In this document: piece by piece, positions 35,916 through 44,577 of the stretch | How the letters are laid out: each line of letters opens with the position of its first letter | Position numbering within the stretch: position 1 is the stretch's first letter | DNA from: Chondromyces crocatus | Lineage (GTDB): Bacteria; Myxococcota_A; Polyangia; Polyangiales; Polyangiaceae | Reading direction: 5' to 3' | Length of the DNA: 64,000 nt | NCBI RefSeq assembly: GCF_001189295.1 | Contig: NZ_CP012159.1 | Coordinates: 5,968,525 to 6,032,524, forward strand | The notes under the pieces: generated by a model | Database searches by the model: none | Seen by the model: the letters and a program-made list of their open reading frames with translations, nothing else | Told to the model about the DNA's origin: nothing | Made by a program: the position numbers and the translations under genes

Positions 35916-36755
35916 TCAGTGGCCTTGGTGCACCTGGGAGAGGAAGCTCCGGACCGCCTCGATGTACTCCTCCGGCCTGGTCAGGAGCAGCGAGTGGCCT
36001 CCGGTGGGGAACGAGCGCAGCTCACACCCTGGATGCAGATCGACGAGATGCTGCGTGTGCGCCTCCGTGATGAGCGGATCATCGCTCGCCTTGAGCACCA
36101 GGAGGGGGCCTTGCCAGGCGGGTTGCCGCTGGAGATCCGGCAGCCGCCGCGCCAGGTCGATCATGGCCGCGAACATGTTCAGAGCGCCTTCGCGTCCCGT
36201 CCCGTCGCGCAACGTCGCCTCGATCTGCGCGATCCAGAACTCCCCATCGGCGCTGTCTTTCCACGTCGTCCGGAGAGACCCCAGCGTCGCCTCGCGGAAC
36301 TGCTCCTCGTTCATCCCTTCGATCGACGCCCGCCGCTCCTCGAGCCGCGACATGTCCTCGGGGCTGTAGAGGCCGCTGCCCGAGACGACCATCGACTTCG
36401 TTCGCTGGGGATCACGCCGCGACAGGATCTCGGCGAGCATCCCTCCCGCGGACTGCCCGACCACGTTGACCCAGGAGATGCGCTCGGCGTTGAGGATTGC
36501 GAGCACCCCCTCGGCGAGCACGTCGAACGAGCCGACGGTATGGGGATAATCGACGACGATGGTCCGGTGGTCGGGCGCCAGCGCCGTCGCCAGATCGAGC
36601 CAGCCGAGGCCCAGGCGGGTCCCCCCGGTCAAGAGCAGCACAGCGTCCCCCGACCCCTTCCCGACGAAGTAGCGCCACCTGTGCGACCCCACAGCGCACT
36701 CCTTGCGCTCGTGGACACTCTCGAAGTGGCTTGCCCGCTCGTTGATCGGCTTCAT
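35916..36755 (-). CDS. alpha/beta hydrolase
   Basis: 279 residues with no signal peptide. The alpha/beta-hydrolase fold is shown by LLLTGGTRLGLGW (oxyanion loop region), the nucleophile elbow VVGQSAGGM, the acid in KASDDPLITEAH, and the catalytic His in FPTGGHSLLL. The cap is helical. Substrate is unknown; it resembles the esterase/haloalkane-dehalogenase-like group. It is the third gene of a minus-strand run after the exonuclease gene, with a 130-nt gap. Confidence 0.88.
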   Translation of the reverse strand: MKPINERASHFESVHERKECAVGSHRWRYFVGKGSGDAVLLLTGGTRLGLGWLDLATALAPDHRTIVVDYPHTVGSFDVLAEGVLAILNAERISWVNVVGQSAGGMLAEILSRRDPQRTKSMVVSGSGLYSPEDMSRLEERRASIEGMNEEQFREATLGSLRTTWKDSADGEFWIAQIEATLRDGTGREGALNMFAAMIDLARRLPDLQRQPAWQGPLLVLKASDDPLITEAHTQHLVDLHPGCELRSFPTGGHSLLLTRPEEYIEAVRSFLSQVHQGH

Positions 36756-36885
36756 GGAGTGGAGCCTACCCGGAGTTGATGGGGCTCACCTCGTCGTCGT
36801 CCGGGAGCCGACCGATTCCAGCAGGAGGCCCGGGTGAGCGCCCGCAGCGACACGTCCCGTCTGCGGCGAGCCAGCGCTGCGGACC

Positions 36886-37452
36886 CTATACGGGGAGACC
36901 CTTGCGCGCTGCGCCGAGCGTCGCGCCGAGCACGGCAGCGATGTTCCAGGCATCGTCGTGCCCCCGGTGATGGGTCCCCTCGAGCGGCAACCCGATCAGG
37001 CGCAGCGCCTCGTCGAGCCCCACCTCCCGCTGCAGACCGAGGCTCACTGCGAGCAGCGACTTCACGTTCAGGTGGCTCGGCCCGAACGGATAGCGGAGCC
37101 CGCGGGCGCTGCACTGCCGCTCGACCATGCGCCGATCGTAGTCCCCGTAGCTCGCCCAAAGCCGGTCCTCGCTCTTCAGCTCCTTGCGCAGGACAGCGCA
37201 CGCCTCGGCGAACGAGCACCCGGTGTCGACCTGCGCCTGGGTGAGGGTGGTCAGCGACGTACAGAAGTCGCTCACCCTGGAACGCTCCGGCCGGACCAGG
37301 ATCGAGCGCTTGTCACGGCGCTCCCATGTCGTCACGTCGACGAGACAGACGCCGATCTCGATGATCTCGCCCTCTTCGCCTCGGGGTGGTGCTCCCTGCC
37401 AGCACGTGGACTCGAGATCGACGACGAGGATGTGATCGAGACGCTTCGCCAT
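36886..37452 (-). CDS. DEDDh 3'-5' exonuclease (ERI1/KapD-like)
   Basis: 188 residues. ExoI motif VVDLESTCW (Asp12, Glu14), ExoII with Asp in SYGDYDRRM, and ExoIII with HHRGHDDAWNIA (His and Asp) together make the DEDDh active site. The insertion IIEIGVCLVDVTTW and the 188-residue length match the ERI1/KapD-type exonuclease group, which trims RNA or DNA 3' ends. It is cytoplasmic. It starts 13 nt after the stop of the Cys-rich lipoprotein gene, so the two are probably cotranscribed. Confidence 0.88.
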   Translation of the reverse strand: MAKRLDHILVVDLESTCWQGAPPRGEEGEIIEIGVCLVDVTTWERRDKRSILVRPERSRVSDFCTSLTTLTQAQVDTGCSFAEACAVLRKELKSEDRLWASYGDYDRRMVERQCSARGLRYPFGPSHLNVKSLLAVSLGLQREVGLDEALRLIGLPLEGTHHRGHDDAWNIAAVLGATLGAARKGLPV

Positions 37453-37465
37453 CCGCAGCGCTCCT

Positions 37466-38038
37466 TCAGAGGCTACAGGCCGGACACTGAGACTGCACCC
37501 GATCGGTCGCGTTCTTCACCCGGGTGCGCGCGCCGAGGCAGCGGCCATCGACCTCACCGGCCAGACCGCACAGGTTGTTGGCAGCCCGGCTCATCGACGC
37601 CAGCGCATGACACGCGGACGTGCAAGCGTTGGCCTCGTGCCTCTCGTCGGCGCGCCGCTCGGAGAGCGGCTCGGGTCGATCCTCGCGGCTCTCTCCTGTC
37701 GTCTTGGGGGGCGGAGCAGGCGCTTGCTGCGGCGTCGGGAGCGCGGGGGCCTCGGCCGGGGCGGCGCCCGCCCCGGGTGGCGTGGCGAAGGCTCGATCCG
37801 CATTTCCGCCGATGATCTGGGCGAGCTGCCACTCCGCGCGATCGAGCTCGTTCAGCGCTTCTTCCGGACTGGAGGGGGTCACGGGGGCGGCGACCTCGGC
37901 GGCGGCGTACTTGGACGATGGGGCCCCGGCGTGCGGCCCGGCGCTGCTGCACCCGGAGAGCGCCGCCGTCACGCCGACGCCGGTCAGCGCCATCACCGCC
38001 AGGGTCCGCCCGGGGGCGCGAAGGGGAGATTTGCTCAT
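37466..38038 (-). CDS. Cys-rich putative lipoprotein
   Basis: 190 residues from MSKSPLRAPGRTLAVMALTG, with lipobox LSGC (Cys about 30). A longer in-frame form exists but this start directly gives a signal peptide. The mid-part is Pro/Ala-rich and disordered. The final 55 residues carry several Cys (ACTSACHALASM, NNLCGL, GRCLGA, QCPACSL), spaced like a disulfide-stabilised helical hairpin. Similar 'CxxxC' helical domains occur in many myxobacterial lipoproteins of unknown role. It is the first gene of the operon with the exonuclease. Confidence 0.65.
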   Translation of the reverse strand: MSKSPLRAPGRTLAVMALTGVGVTAALSGCSSAGPHAGAPSSKYAAAEVAAPVTPSSPEEALNELDRAEWQLAQIIGGNADRAFATPPGAGAAPAEAPALPTPQQAPAPPPKTTGESREDRPEPLSERRADERHEANACTSACHALASMSRAANNLCGLAGEVDGRCLGARTRVKNATDRVQSQCPACSL

Positions 38039-38340
38039 GGGGCCTCTTGCTCCTGACTCCTGACGCGCGGGAAGGGGGATATGGCTCATCGGACGGACCT
38101 CGCGCACGATAACGGCGCGCTCCCCTCCGACCTTGCACTTTTCTGCCGCCGGCCATCGCCTCTGGCTGCCCAGGACCACGAGGCCGCCACAGGCGCGGTT
38201 CTGATTCCGCCGTCATGCCCTCCCGAGGACCCCGAGGCGGCCCGGCGCGGTGGGCGCCCGAGGCGGTCATCCAGGCAGGGATCGTGCTGGTCGATACGTG
38301 GTGAAGGGCCAGCCGGCGGCGGTGCGCTATGCTCGGGGAA
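38039..38340. other. 302-nt divergent intergenic region
   Basis: Separates the Cys-rich lipoprotein (minus) and the M48-like lipoprotein (plus). A TTGCACTTTT stretch near 38143-38152 could be part of a promoter. I see no hairpin, repeat or short gene that I can support. Confidence 0.4.
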
Positions 38341-39450
38341 ATGATCTCGCTGAGAGCGTTGGGTGCTCTGACCCTGACCCTGGTGTTCGCGGCTGGCTGC
38401 CAGGAGCAGAGGTCGAGCCGATCGCAGTACCCCGGCTATTACGGGGGCCAGCAAGGCTACCCGCAGCAGGGTTACCCGCAGCAAGGCTACCCGCAGCAAG
38501 GCTACCCGCAGCAAGGGGGCCCGCAGCAACCTCAAGCAGGCTGGCCTGCCCCGCAGCCGTCCTCGGGGCCGCCGCCCACGGTGCCGCAGGTTCCTCCTGC
38601 GGGCTTGCCGGTCTCCAACGACCCGCTCAACGACATCAACTTCGACTGGATGCGCAACGAGGCCGGGTCGGTGATGGGCCACCTCGTCGGCGCGCTCTCC
38701 TCGGCCAACCAGGCCAAGGTGAATGGCATCCCCTTCTTCTCCGACGCAACCCCGGGCGAGGTGAACGCCTTCGCCGGCTGCGACGATCAGGGCCTGCCCT
38801 TCATGGCGGTCACCGACGGCCTGCTGGAGATGCAGGCGCAGATGGCCCAGCTCAAGGCCACCGACGAGGTGTTCGGTACCCGCAAGCTCGACGAGTACAT
38901 GCGTCTGCTCGCGCAGAACCAGCGCCAGGGTCAGCCGCTGGTCAGACCCCCGGCGGGCTTCATCGATCCCACCCAGCACACCGACAGCCGCAAGGTGACG
39001 CGGCAGCACCAGATCTACGACGAGCAGCTCGCCTTCGTCCTCGGCCACGAACTGGCGCACCACTACCTCGGCCACACCGGCTGCGCCAACGGACAGGGCG
39101 GCAGCCGCGGCGTGAACCCCGCCGATCTCGGGCGCATGCTCCGCCGCGTGGCCCCCGTCTTCAACCAGCCCAACGAGATCGCTTGCGACGTGGCCGGCGT
39201 GAACAACCTGCTGTCCGCCGGCGCGAAGCAGCAGTCCTACCGCTGGACCGAGGGTGGCGCGCTGCTCACCCTCCAGTTCTTCGCCTCCCTCGACCAGCTG
39301 ACCCCGGCGCACGTGGTGTTCGCCTTCGAACTGAGCCACCCGCACCCCTCCTTGCGGCTGCCCATCGTCCAGCAGACGGCGAACACCTGGAGACTGACGG
39401 GTGGCGCCTCGGGCGGCGGCTTCTCCTTCCCCAACATCTTCGGTCAGTAG
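38341..39450 (+). CDS. M48-like metallopeptidase lipoprotein
   Basis: 369 residues from MISLRALGALTLTLVFAAGC, with lipobox Cys20. A pentapeptide repeat GYPQQ (about 39-63) and a Pro-rich spacer precede the protease-like domain. HELAHHYLGH (His236, Glu237, His240) is the gluzincin zinc motif and Glu279 in PNEIACDVAG is the third ligand, as in M48 peptidases. It probably sits in the periplasm or at the outer membrane and may take part in envelope protein quality control, like BepA/LoiP. This role is inferred from family knowledge. It lacks TPRs. Confidence 0.82.
   Translation: MISLRALGALTLTLVFAAGCQEQRSSRSQYPGYYGGQQGYPQQGYPQQGYPQQGYPQQGGPQQPQAGWPAPQPSSGPPPTVPQVPPAGLPVSNDPLNDINFDWMRNEAGSVMGHLVGALSSANQAKVNGIPFFSDATPGEVNAFAGCDDQGLPFMAVTDGLLEMQAQMAQLKATDEVFGTRKLDEYMRLLAQNQRQGQPLVRPPAGFIDPTQHTDSRKVTRQHQIYDEQLAFVLGHELAHHYLGHTGCANGQGGSRGVNPADLGRMLRRVAPVFNQPNEIACDVAGVNNLLSAGAKQQSYRWTEGGALLTLQFFASLDQLTPAHVVFAFELSHPHPSLRLPIVQQTANTWRLTGGASGGGFSFPNIFGQ
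38455..38529 (+). repeat. 15-bp in-frame tandem repeat encoding GYPQQ
   Basis: Five units of the form GGCTACCCGCAGCAA, the last diverged (GGGGGCCCGCAGCAA). Units are almost identical at the DNA level, so this tract is likely recent and able to change copy number without shifting the frame. Confidence 0.9.
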
Positions 39451-39523
39451 CCGCGCCGCTGGCGGTCCGTCCGCGAAGCCCGTCAGCGATCGCGGCGCCG
39501 ACGGTGATCGGTCACGGCACCGA

Positions 39524-41050
39524 TCACAGCTCGTGCGGCATCAGATCGCGCGGGCTGCGGAACGTCTGGAGCGGCGAGTAGGCGAGCAGGTTGGAGACCC
39601 GTGACGTGTAGATGCAGGCGTACTCCTCCACCTGATCGCCAAAGCTCGACACCTCGTTGGCCTCCTTGAGCAGCGATCCCCAGTAGGGGTGGAAGTGCCG
39701 ATCGATCTCCCGCTCGATGCGGCCGATGTCCACGTCGAGCGCGCGGAGCTGGCCTCGGATCCGCTCGACGGTACGCTTTGCTCGGGCGCGCTCTGCCTCC
39801 AGGAACGAGATGGCGTAGTCCACGCGCGGCGGTGAAGAGGCGCCGTTCGTCACGCGTGGCGACTCCTCGATCTGGCGGCTCAGATCCTTGATGCGCTGCT
39901 GGTAGAAGCGGAGCTGATCCTCCAGCTCTTCTCGGCGATTCTCCAGGAGCCCGCACTGCGCATGGTGATCACGGCACGCCTCGTGCGCGATCACCTCCGC
40001 CTCCATCTCCTGGATGATCATCGCCGTGCGCCAGGCGCTCTCCTTCTTCGAGCGGAGGATGTCGCCGTAGATGTGGTCGCCCACGTAGAGCACCCGATCG
40101 CCCGACACGTTGAGGAAACGCTCCACGTCGAGCAGGTTCCCCCCTTCGTAGATGGCCCCGCGCTCGAGCGGCGGAGCGGCGGGGCGGACGCTGTCGCCGT
40201 CGCGCACCATCAGCGGACGGCGCTCCTGGAAGAACGCCGGCTTCTGCGCTGCGACGATGATCACGTCGAAGTAGTGGCGGAAGCTCGGGTACTCGGGCAT
40301 CGCGTCGCCGAGCAGGTACGTCATCATCCGCTCGGTGTATTCCCAGCGCGAGTTGGTCAGGAGAAACAGCTTCTTGCCCGCCGAGCGGAGCTTGTGGAGC
40401 GTCGACGCCAGGTTCGGATCGCGCTCGATGAAGCGCGGAAGATCGTTCATCACCGCGTCGACGATGGTCCCGTCGCGGTGCGCCTCGTCGATGCACTCGC
40501 GGATGTCGGCGAACAGCCGCGCATAGTCCACCTCGTCGCCGCGCGCTTCCAGTGCGTCGACGATGGCCGCGTACAGCGTCGCCTCGCTCAGCGCGTAGAG
40601 CGTGTCGATCCAGTGGTACCGGCCGGTGTTGGTCCGGATCTTCCGGTGCTGGTACAGGCTGCGGATCTCCTCCTTCGAGAGCTCGCGCAGGCCGTGGTAG
40701 CCCTTCTGCACCACCTTGAAGCGGTCCATCTTGAGGATGTGACCGTGGCGCTTGTCGATCAGCAGCCCGCGCATGGGGAAATGCATCGGGTAGCTGATGT
40801 GATGCAGCACGCTCTCCGGGTAGCCGCGCGCGACGAGCTTGCCCATGGTGCCCTGGATGGAGAGCGCGTCCATCTCGGTCTGGTTGTAGATCGCCAGGGT
40901 GTAGTCCATGTCGAACCCCACCCAGTCGATCTGACCGAGCCTCAGGTGGCGATTCACGAAGACCCGACGTGTCCGGGGAATCCGGGTGGGCTCAGCGGGT
41001 GGAGACACTCCCCCGAGCGGCAGGACCAGTTGCTCGAACGCCACGCTCAC
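39524..41050 (-). CDS. HAD-IG family 5'-nucleotidase
   Basis: 508 residues from GTG at 41050; another GTG lies 6 nt downstream and an upstream ATG would add a non-conserved leader. Motif I is WVGFDMDYTLAIYN (Asp47, Asp49), motif II LLTNSRWEYT, and motif IV YVGDHIYGDILRSKK. Long helical insertions (about 385-460) contain coiled-coil-like Arg/Glu stretches. These match the HAD-IG 5'-nucleotidase family related to cytosolic purine nucleotidase cN-II, which dephosphorylates IMP or GMP. The size and order of motifs agree. It is divergent from the diiron-protein gene across 112 nt. Confidence 0.9.
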   Translation of the reverse strand: MSVAFEQLVLPLGGVSPPAEPTRIPRTRRVFVNRHLRLGQIDWVGFDMDYTLAIYNQTEMDALSIQGTMGKLVARGYPESVLHHISYPMHFPMRGLLIDKRHGHILKMDRFKVVQKGYHGLRELSKEEIRSLYQHRKIRTNTGRYHWIDTLYALSEATLYAAIVDALEARGDEVDYARLFADIRECIDEAHRDGTIVDAVMNDLPRFIERDPNLASTLHKLRSAGKKLFLLTNSRWEYTERMMTYLLGDAMPEYPSFRHYFDVIIVAAQKPAFFQERRPLMVRDGDSVRPAAPPLERGAIYEGGNLLDVERFLNVSGDRVLYVGDHIYGDILRSKKESAWRTAMIIQEMEAEVIAHEACRDHHAQCGLLENRREELEDQLRFYQQRIKDLSRQIEESPRVTNGASSPPRVDYAISFLEAERARAKRTVERIRGQLRALDVDIGRIEREIDRHFHPYWGSLLKEANEVSSFGDQVEEYACIYTSRVSNLLAYSPLQTFRSPRDLMPHEL

Positions 41051-41162
41051 CTGCAGGCTACTGTAACCGACGCGGCATGGAAAGGTCCGCGGGCTGAAGC
41101 GGACTGTTCGAGGCAGGAAGTCGGTTGTCGGAGGGAGCCCCCGACGGTAACAGGGGAGCACT

Positions 41163-42176
41163 GTGTCCCTGGACTGTACTGTCGCCTCCTCTCCGAAGGA
41201 GCACGCCCCCGCGAACACGTCGACTTCCCGGAATCCGCACAGCCCGCGACCCGGCCTGGACGAGGCCGCTGGTCGTCGACCTCACGAGCGCCCCACGTCG
41301 TGGTGGCTCGCCATGCTGCGACGCCGTGCCGAGAGGATGTACGAGGAGAAGCTCGACCTGTCGACGCCGATCCCTTGGACCAGCGAGGAAGAGCGGAGCG
41401 CGGCCATCGCCTTCTTCAACGCGGCCTACCGCGCCGAAGAGTCGGGGCTGACCCAGGCCCACGCGCTCGCCGACGAGATCCGCGGCTGGGATCCCGAGCT
41501 GGCCGAGTGCCTTCGCCTCTACGGCAACGAGGAAGGATGGCACCGCGAGCTGCTCACCGAGTTCATCGCCTGGCTCGGGGGTGAGATCCGCCCCATGGGG
41601 CGCGTCACGGGCACCTTCTACGGCCTCTATGGGCGCGCCAAGCGCGTGGAGACCATCGTTCTCACCAACCTCATGTTCGAGACCATCGGCTCGACGACCT
41701 ACCGCCTGGCGCTCCGGCGCGCGCGCCACCCGGCGATCCGTCAGATCCTCACCATCCTGACCCGTGACGAGTCGTTCCACGTCCCCTTGAACGTGCATTT
41801 CCTCCGTCACGCGCTGCGTCGCAGCCCCTGGTGGATGCGCCCCCGCCTGAAGGTCGTCTACAACACTCTCTTCGCGGCGCTGCTCGCCTCGGCCGCGGCG
41901 AGCCGAAGGCGCGCGCTCGCCTTCGACCAGATCCCCTTCCGCGAGCTGGCCGGCGCCTACGCCGAGCACCTCGGCCGCCTCTTCGTCCACGAGAAGGACC
42001 TCGACTTCCAGCCACCAGAGTCCCTCCTGCGCCTCTTCGGGCTGAGCCGCCGCGAGCTCGCCTCGTCCGAGCACCCCTCGGCGGTGAGCTTGCGCGCCGC
42101 CGAGGAGGCCGTCGATCGTGCTCGGGTCGAGGTGACGGCGCTGCCCGAGCGGAAGCGGTCGGCGAAGGCCCTCTGA
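41163..42176 (+). CDS. diiron ferritin-like domain protein
   Basis: 337 residues from GTG at 41163 (GGGGAG 4 nt upstream); ATG at 41313 is a possible later start, since the first 50 residues look disordered. The helical core carries a candidate diiron site: Glu92 (RAEESGL), Glu124-x2-His127 (NEEGWHREL), Glu173 (MFETIGSTTY) and Glu203-x2-His206 (RDESFHVPL). This E...ExxH...E...ExxH order is that of the R2/desaturase/AurF-type proteins. The reaction may be oxidation of a lipid or small molecule. The ABC-transporter gene starts 2 nt after the stop, so they share an operon. Confidence 0.78.
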   Translation: MSLDCTVASSPKEHAPANTSTSRNPHSPRPGLDEAAGRRPHERPTSWWLAMLRRRAERMYEEKLDLSTPIPWTSEEERSAAIAFFNAAYRAEESGLTQAHALADEIRGWDPELAECLRLYGNEEGWHRELLTEFIAWLGGEIRPMGRVTGTFYGLYGRAKRVETIVLTNLMFETIGSTTYRLALRRARHPAIRQILTILTRDESFHVPLNVHFLRHALRRSPWWMRPRLKVVYNTLFAALLASAAASRRRALAFDQIPFRELAGAYAEHLGRLFVHEKDLDFQPPESLLRLFGLSRRELASSEHPSAVSLRAAEEAVDRARVEVTALPERKRSAKAL

Positions 42177-42178
42177 GC

Positions 42179-42856
42179 ATGGCCATCGTCCGCACCGAGG
42201 GCCTCCGCCGCACCTACGGCGATCTCCAGTCGGCGCGCCACGCCCTCGACGGCGTGACCTTGTCCATCGACGAGGGCGAGCTGGTGGCCGTCCTCGGGCC
42301 CAGCGGTTCGGGCAAGAGCACCCTGCTCGGCATCCTGGGCGGCCTCGATCGCGGCTACGAGGGCCGCGTCGAGCTGTTCGACCGGAACCTCGCCAAGCTC
42401 CGCGACGCCGACCTCTCGCACCTCCGCTGCCGCAAGATCGGCTTCGTCTTCCAGGCGTTTCACCTGCTCCCGCACCTCTCGGTGCTCGACAACGTGCTCA
42501 CCCCCGCGCTCTTCGACCCCGAAGGCCCCGATCTCCGCGGACGCGCCCTCTCGCTCCTCGATCGCCTCGGCCTCGCCGATCGCGCGAGCGATCACCCGGG
42601 TCAGCTCTCCGGCGGGCAGCGGCAGCGCGTGGCCATCGCCCGCGCCTTGCTCCAGCGCCCGGCGCTCCTCCTCTGCGACGAGCCCACCGGCAACCTCGAC
42701 GCCGAGACCGGCGCGCGCGCCATCGCCCTCTTCCGCGAGCTGCACGCGGAAGGCGGGCTGACCGTGCTCGCCGTCACCCACGAAGAGCGGCTGGCCCAGG
42801 TCGCCACCCGCGTCATCCGGCTGCGCGACGGCCGCATCGACGAGGCGGCACCATGA
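42179..42856 (+). CDS. ABC transporter ATP-binding protein (LolD/MacB type)
   Basis: 225 residues. Walker A GPSGSGKST (40-48), Q-loop in FVFQAFHLLP, signature LSGGQRQRVAIARAL, Walker B LLLCDEPTGNLD, and the His of TVLAVTHEERL are all intact. Length and motifs are those of the LolD/MacB/FtsE group, which power FtsX-type permeases for lipoprotein release or tripartite export. It sits directly between the diiron protein and the cognate permease. Confidence 0.94.
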   Translation: MAIVRTEGLRRTYGDLQSARHALDGVTLSIDEGELVAVLGPSGSGKSTLLGILGGLDRGYEGRVELFDRNLAKLRDADLSHLRCRKIGFVFQAFHLLPHLSVLDNVLTPALFDPEGPDLRGRALSLLDRLGLADRASDHPGQLSGGQRQRVAIARALLQRPALLLCDEPTGNLDAETGARAIALFRELHAEGGLTVLAVTHEERLAQVATRVIRLRDGRIDEAAP

Positions 42857-42890
42857 GCCGCGCCGCCTTCACCCCCGACGAGGCCATGGC

Positions 42891-44366
42891 ATGAAGCTCG
42901 GCGCCCTCACCACCCTCGTCCGACGCGATCTCCGGCGCACCCGGGGGGCCCTCGCCACGAGCGGCTTCGGCATCGCCGCAGGCACGGCCGCGATGATCTT
43001 CTTCCTGGCCCTCGGCCTGGGCGTCCGCGCCGTGCTGCTCGGCCGCGTCTTTCCCATCGACCAGATCGAGCTGGAGCCACCCAAAGCGCAGGATCCCGGC
43101 CTGCTCGGCTTCATCCTCAAGGGGGGAGACCCGCCGGGCATCGACGCCGACCAGGTGAAGCGCCTCGGCGCCGTGCCTGGCGTCGTCGGCATCTACCCCA
43201 AGCTCAAGCTCGCATTTCCGTCGAGCGCACGCGGGGGCAAGGAGCTGCTCGGCCGCGAGGTCGGCACCAGCGAGCTGATCGGCGACGGCATCGACCCCGC
43301 GCTCCTCGCAGGCGACGGCGATCTCGAGAACCCCGCCGCCTTCGCCGATCCCCTAGCGCGCCCTGGCCGAGCTTGCGTCGACGACGCCGGCTGCACCGCG
43401 CCCCAGTACTGCGAGCTGGGGGCGGGCGCTGCGGCGGGCAGCGGTGCAGCGCCTGGAGGGGTCGCGGCAGGGGAGGGGACGGCCGGAGCTGCCGAGCCAG
43501 GAGCCGCGCCGCGCGGCCGGTGCAGCGATCCCGTCCCTGTGCTGGTGAGCCAGTACCTGCTCGAGATCTTCGACAAGACCCTCGCGCCTGCGCACAACCT
43601 GCCCCCCGTGGGCTCCACCATCGTGCGGCGCGCCGAGGGCGTCGTCTTCGACATGCGCCTCGGCGACTCCCTGCTCGGCCGCGCGCGTCAGGGGAACCCG
43701 CGGAACGTGAAGGTGAAGCTGGTCGGCGTCTCCCGACGCGCCATCGACCTCGGGGTGACTTTCCCCATCGAGGTCGTGCGCCGCTGGAACGCCGAGTTCG
43801 CTGGCGCAAAGGCCGCCGCCCGCTACTCCAGCGTCATCGTCCAGGTGGGAACGGGCGCCGACACCAGCGCGGTGATCGACGCCGGCGCGGCCATGCGCCT
43901 CCAGCCCCGCGACACCCGCGCCCGCGACGTGAGCGTGCTGATCAACGGCATCATCGCCCTCCTCTCGCTCGTCGCCGGGGTGATCCTCGTCGTTTCGGCC
44001 TCGAACATCGCCTACACCTTCCGCGTCCTGGTCACCGAGCGCCGCGCCGAGATCGCCCTCTACCGCGCGGTCGGCGCCACCGGCCTGGACATGCGGCTCT
44101 GGATGATGACCCTCGCCCTCGCCGTGGGCGTCGTCGGCGGCGCTGCTGGGCTCGTCGCCGCGCGGATCACGGCGTTCTTCGTCGACTGGGCAGCGGCCCA
44201 CAAACTGCCGGACTTCCCCTTCAAGCCCTCCACCTTCTTCGACTTCCCCTGGTGGCTCGCGCTGGGAGGCGTCGCCTTCGGCGCGCTGTTCGCAGCGCTC
44301 GGCGCGTGGGGCCCAGCACGCCGAGCGGCGCGCGTGGAGCCGGCCTCGGCGCTCGCCGGCAGTTGA
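42891..44366 (+). CDS. FtsX/MacB-type ABC permease with Cys-rich periplasmic insert
   Basis: 491 residues. An N-terminal membrane helix (about 24-48, GFGIAAGTAAMIFFLALGLG), a large extracytoplasmic domain, and three C-terminal helices with the FtsX core (VTERRAEIALYRAVGATG between the first two) define a MacB-like permease. Inside the periplasmic domain, residues about 160-205 hold an extra segment: ACVDDAGCTAPQYC, then a Gly/Ala-rich loop, then a fourth Cys (RGRCSD). It resembles the small disulfide-rich repeats common in secreted myxobacterial proteins. It partners the ATPase 34 nt upstream. The substrate could be a lipoprotein or lipid modified by the diiron protein (inference). Confidence 0.87.
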   Translation: MKLGALTTLVRRDLRRTRGALATSGFGIAAGTAAMIFFLALGLGVRAVLLGRVFPIDQIELEPPKAQDPGLLGFILKGGDPPGIDADQVKRLGAVPGVVGIYPKLKLAFPSSARGGKELLGREVGTSELIGDGIDPALLAGDGDLENPAAFADPLARPGRACVDDAGCTAPQYCELGAGAAAGSGAAPGGVAAGEGTAGAAEPGAAPRGRCSDPVPVLVSQYLLEIFDKTLAPAHNLPPVGSTIVRRAEGVVFDMRLGDSLLGRARQGNPRNVKVKLVGVSRRAIDLGVTFPIEVVRRWNAEFAGAKAAARYSSVIVQVGTGADTSAVIDAGAAMRLQPRDTRARDVSVLINGIIALLSLVAGVILVVSASNIAYTFRVLVTERRAEIALYRAVGATGLDMRLWMMTLALAVGVVGGAAGLVAARITAFFVDWAAAHKLPDFPFKPSTFFDFPWWLALGGVAFGALFAALGAWGPARRAARVEPASALAGS

Positions 44367-44577
44367 AGCGGTGATGGCAGACGTGGCGAGCACGAAGCGC
44401 ATCCTCGGCCGTCTGCGTCACGTCCAGCGGGGTCGCTCAGGCCGTGCATGCTCCCTGGAACCCTTCAGTCTGATGACTTTTCCGTGATCCTTCGTTCGTG
44501 ACTCGTCGGTCAGCTCACCGCACGGTTCGACCCTCTGGTAGCATCGCGTGCCGCAGGCGGGCGAGGGCGAGGTAGCC

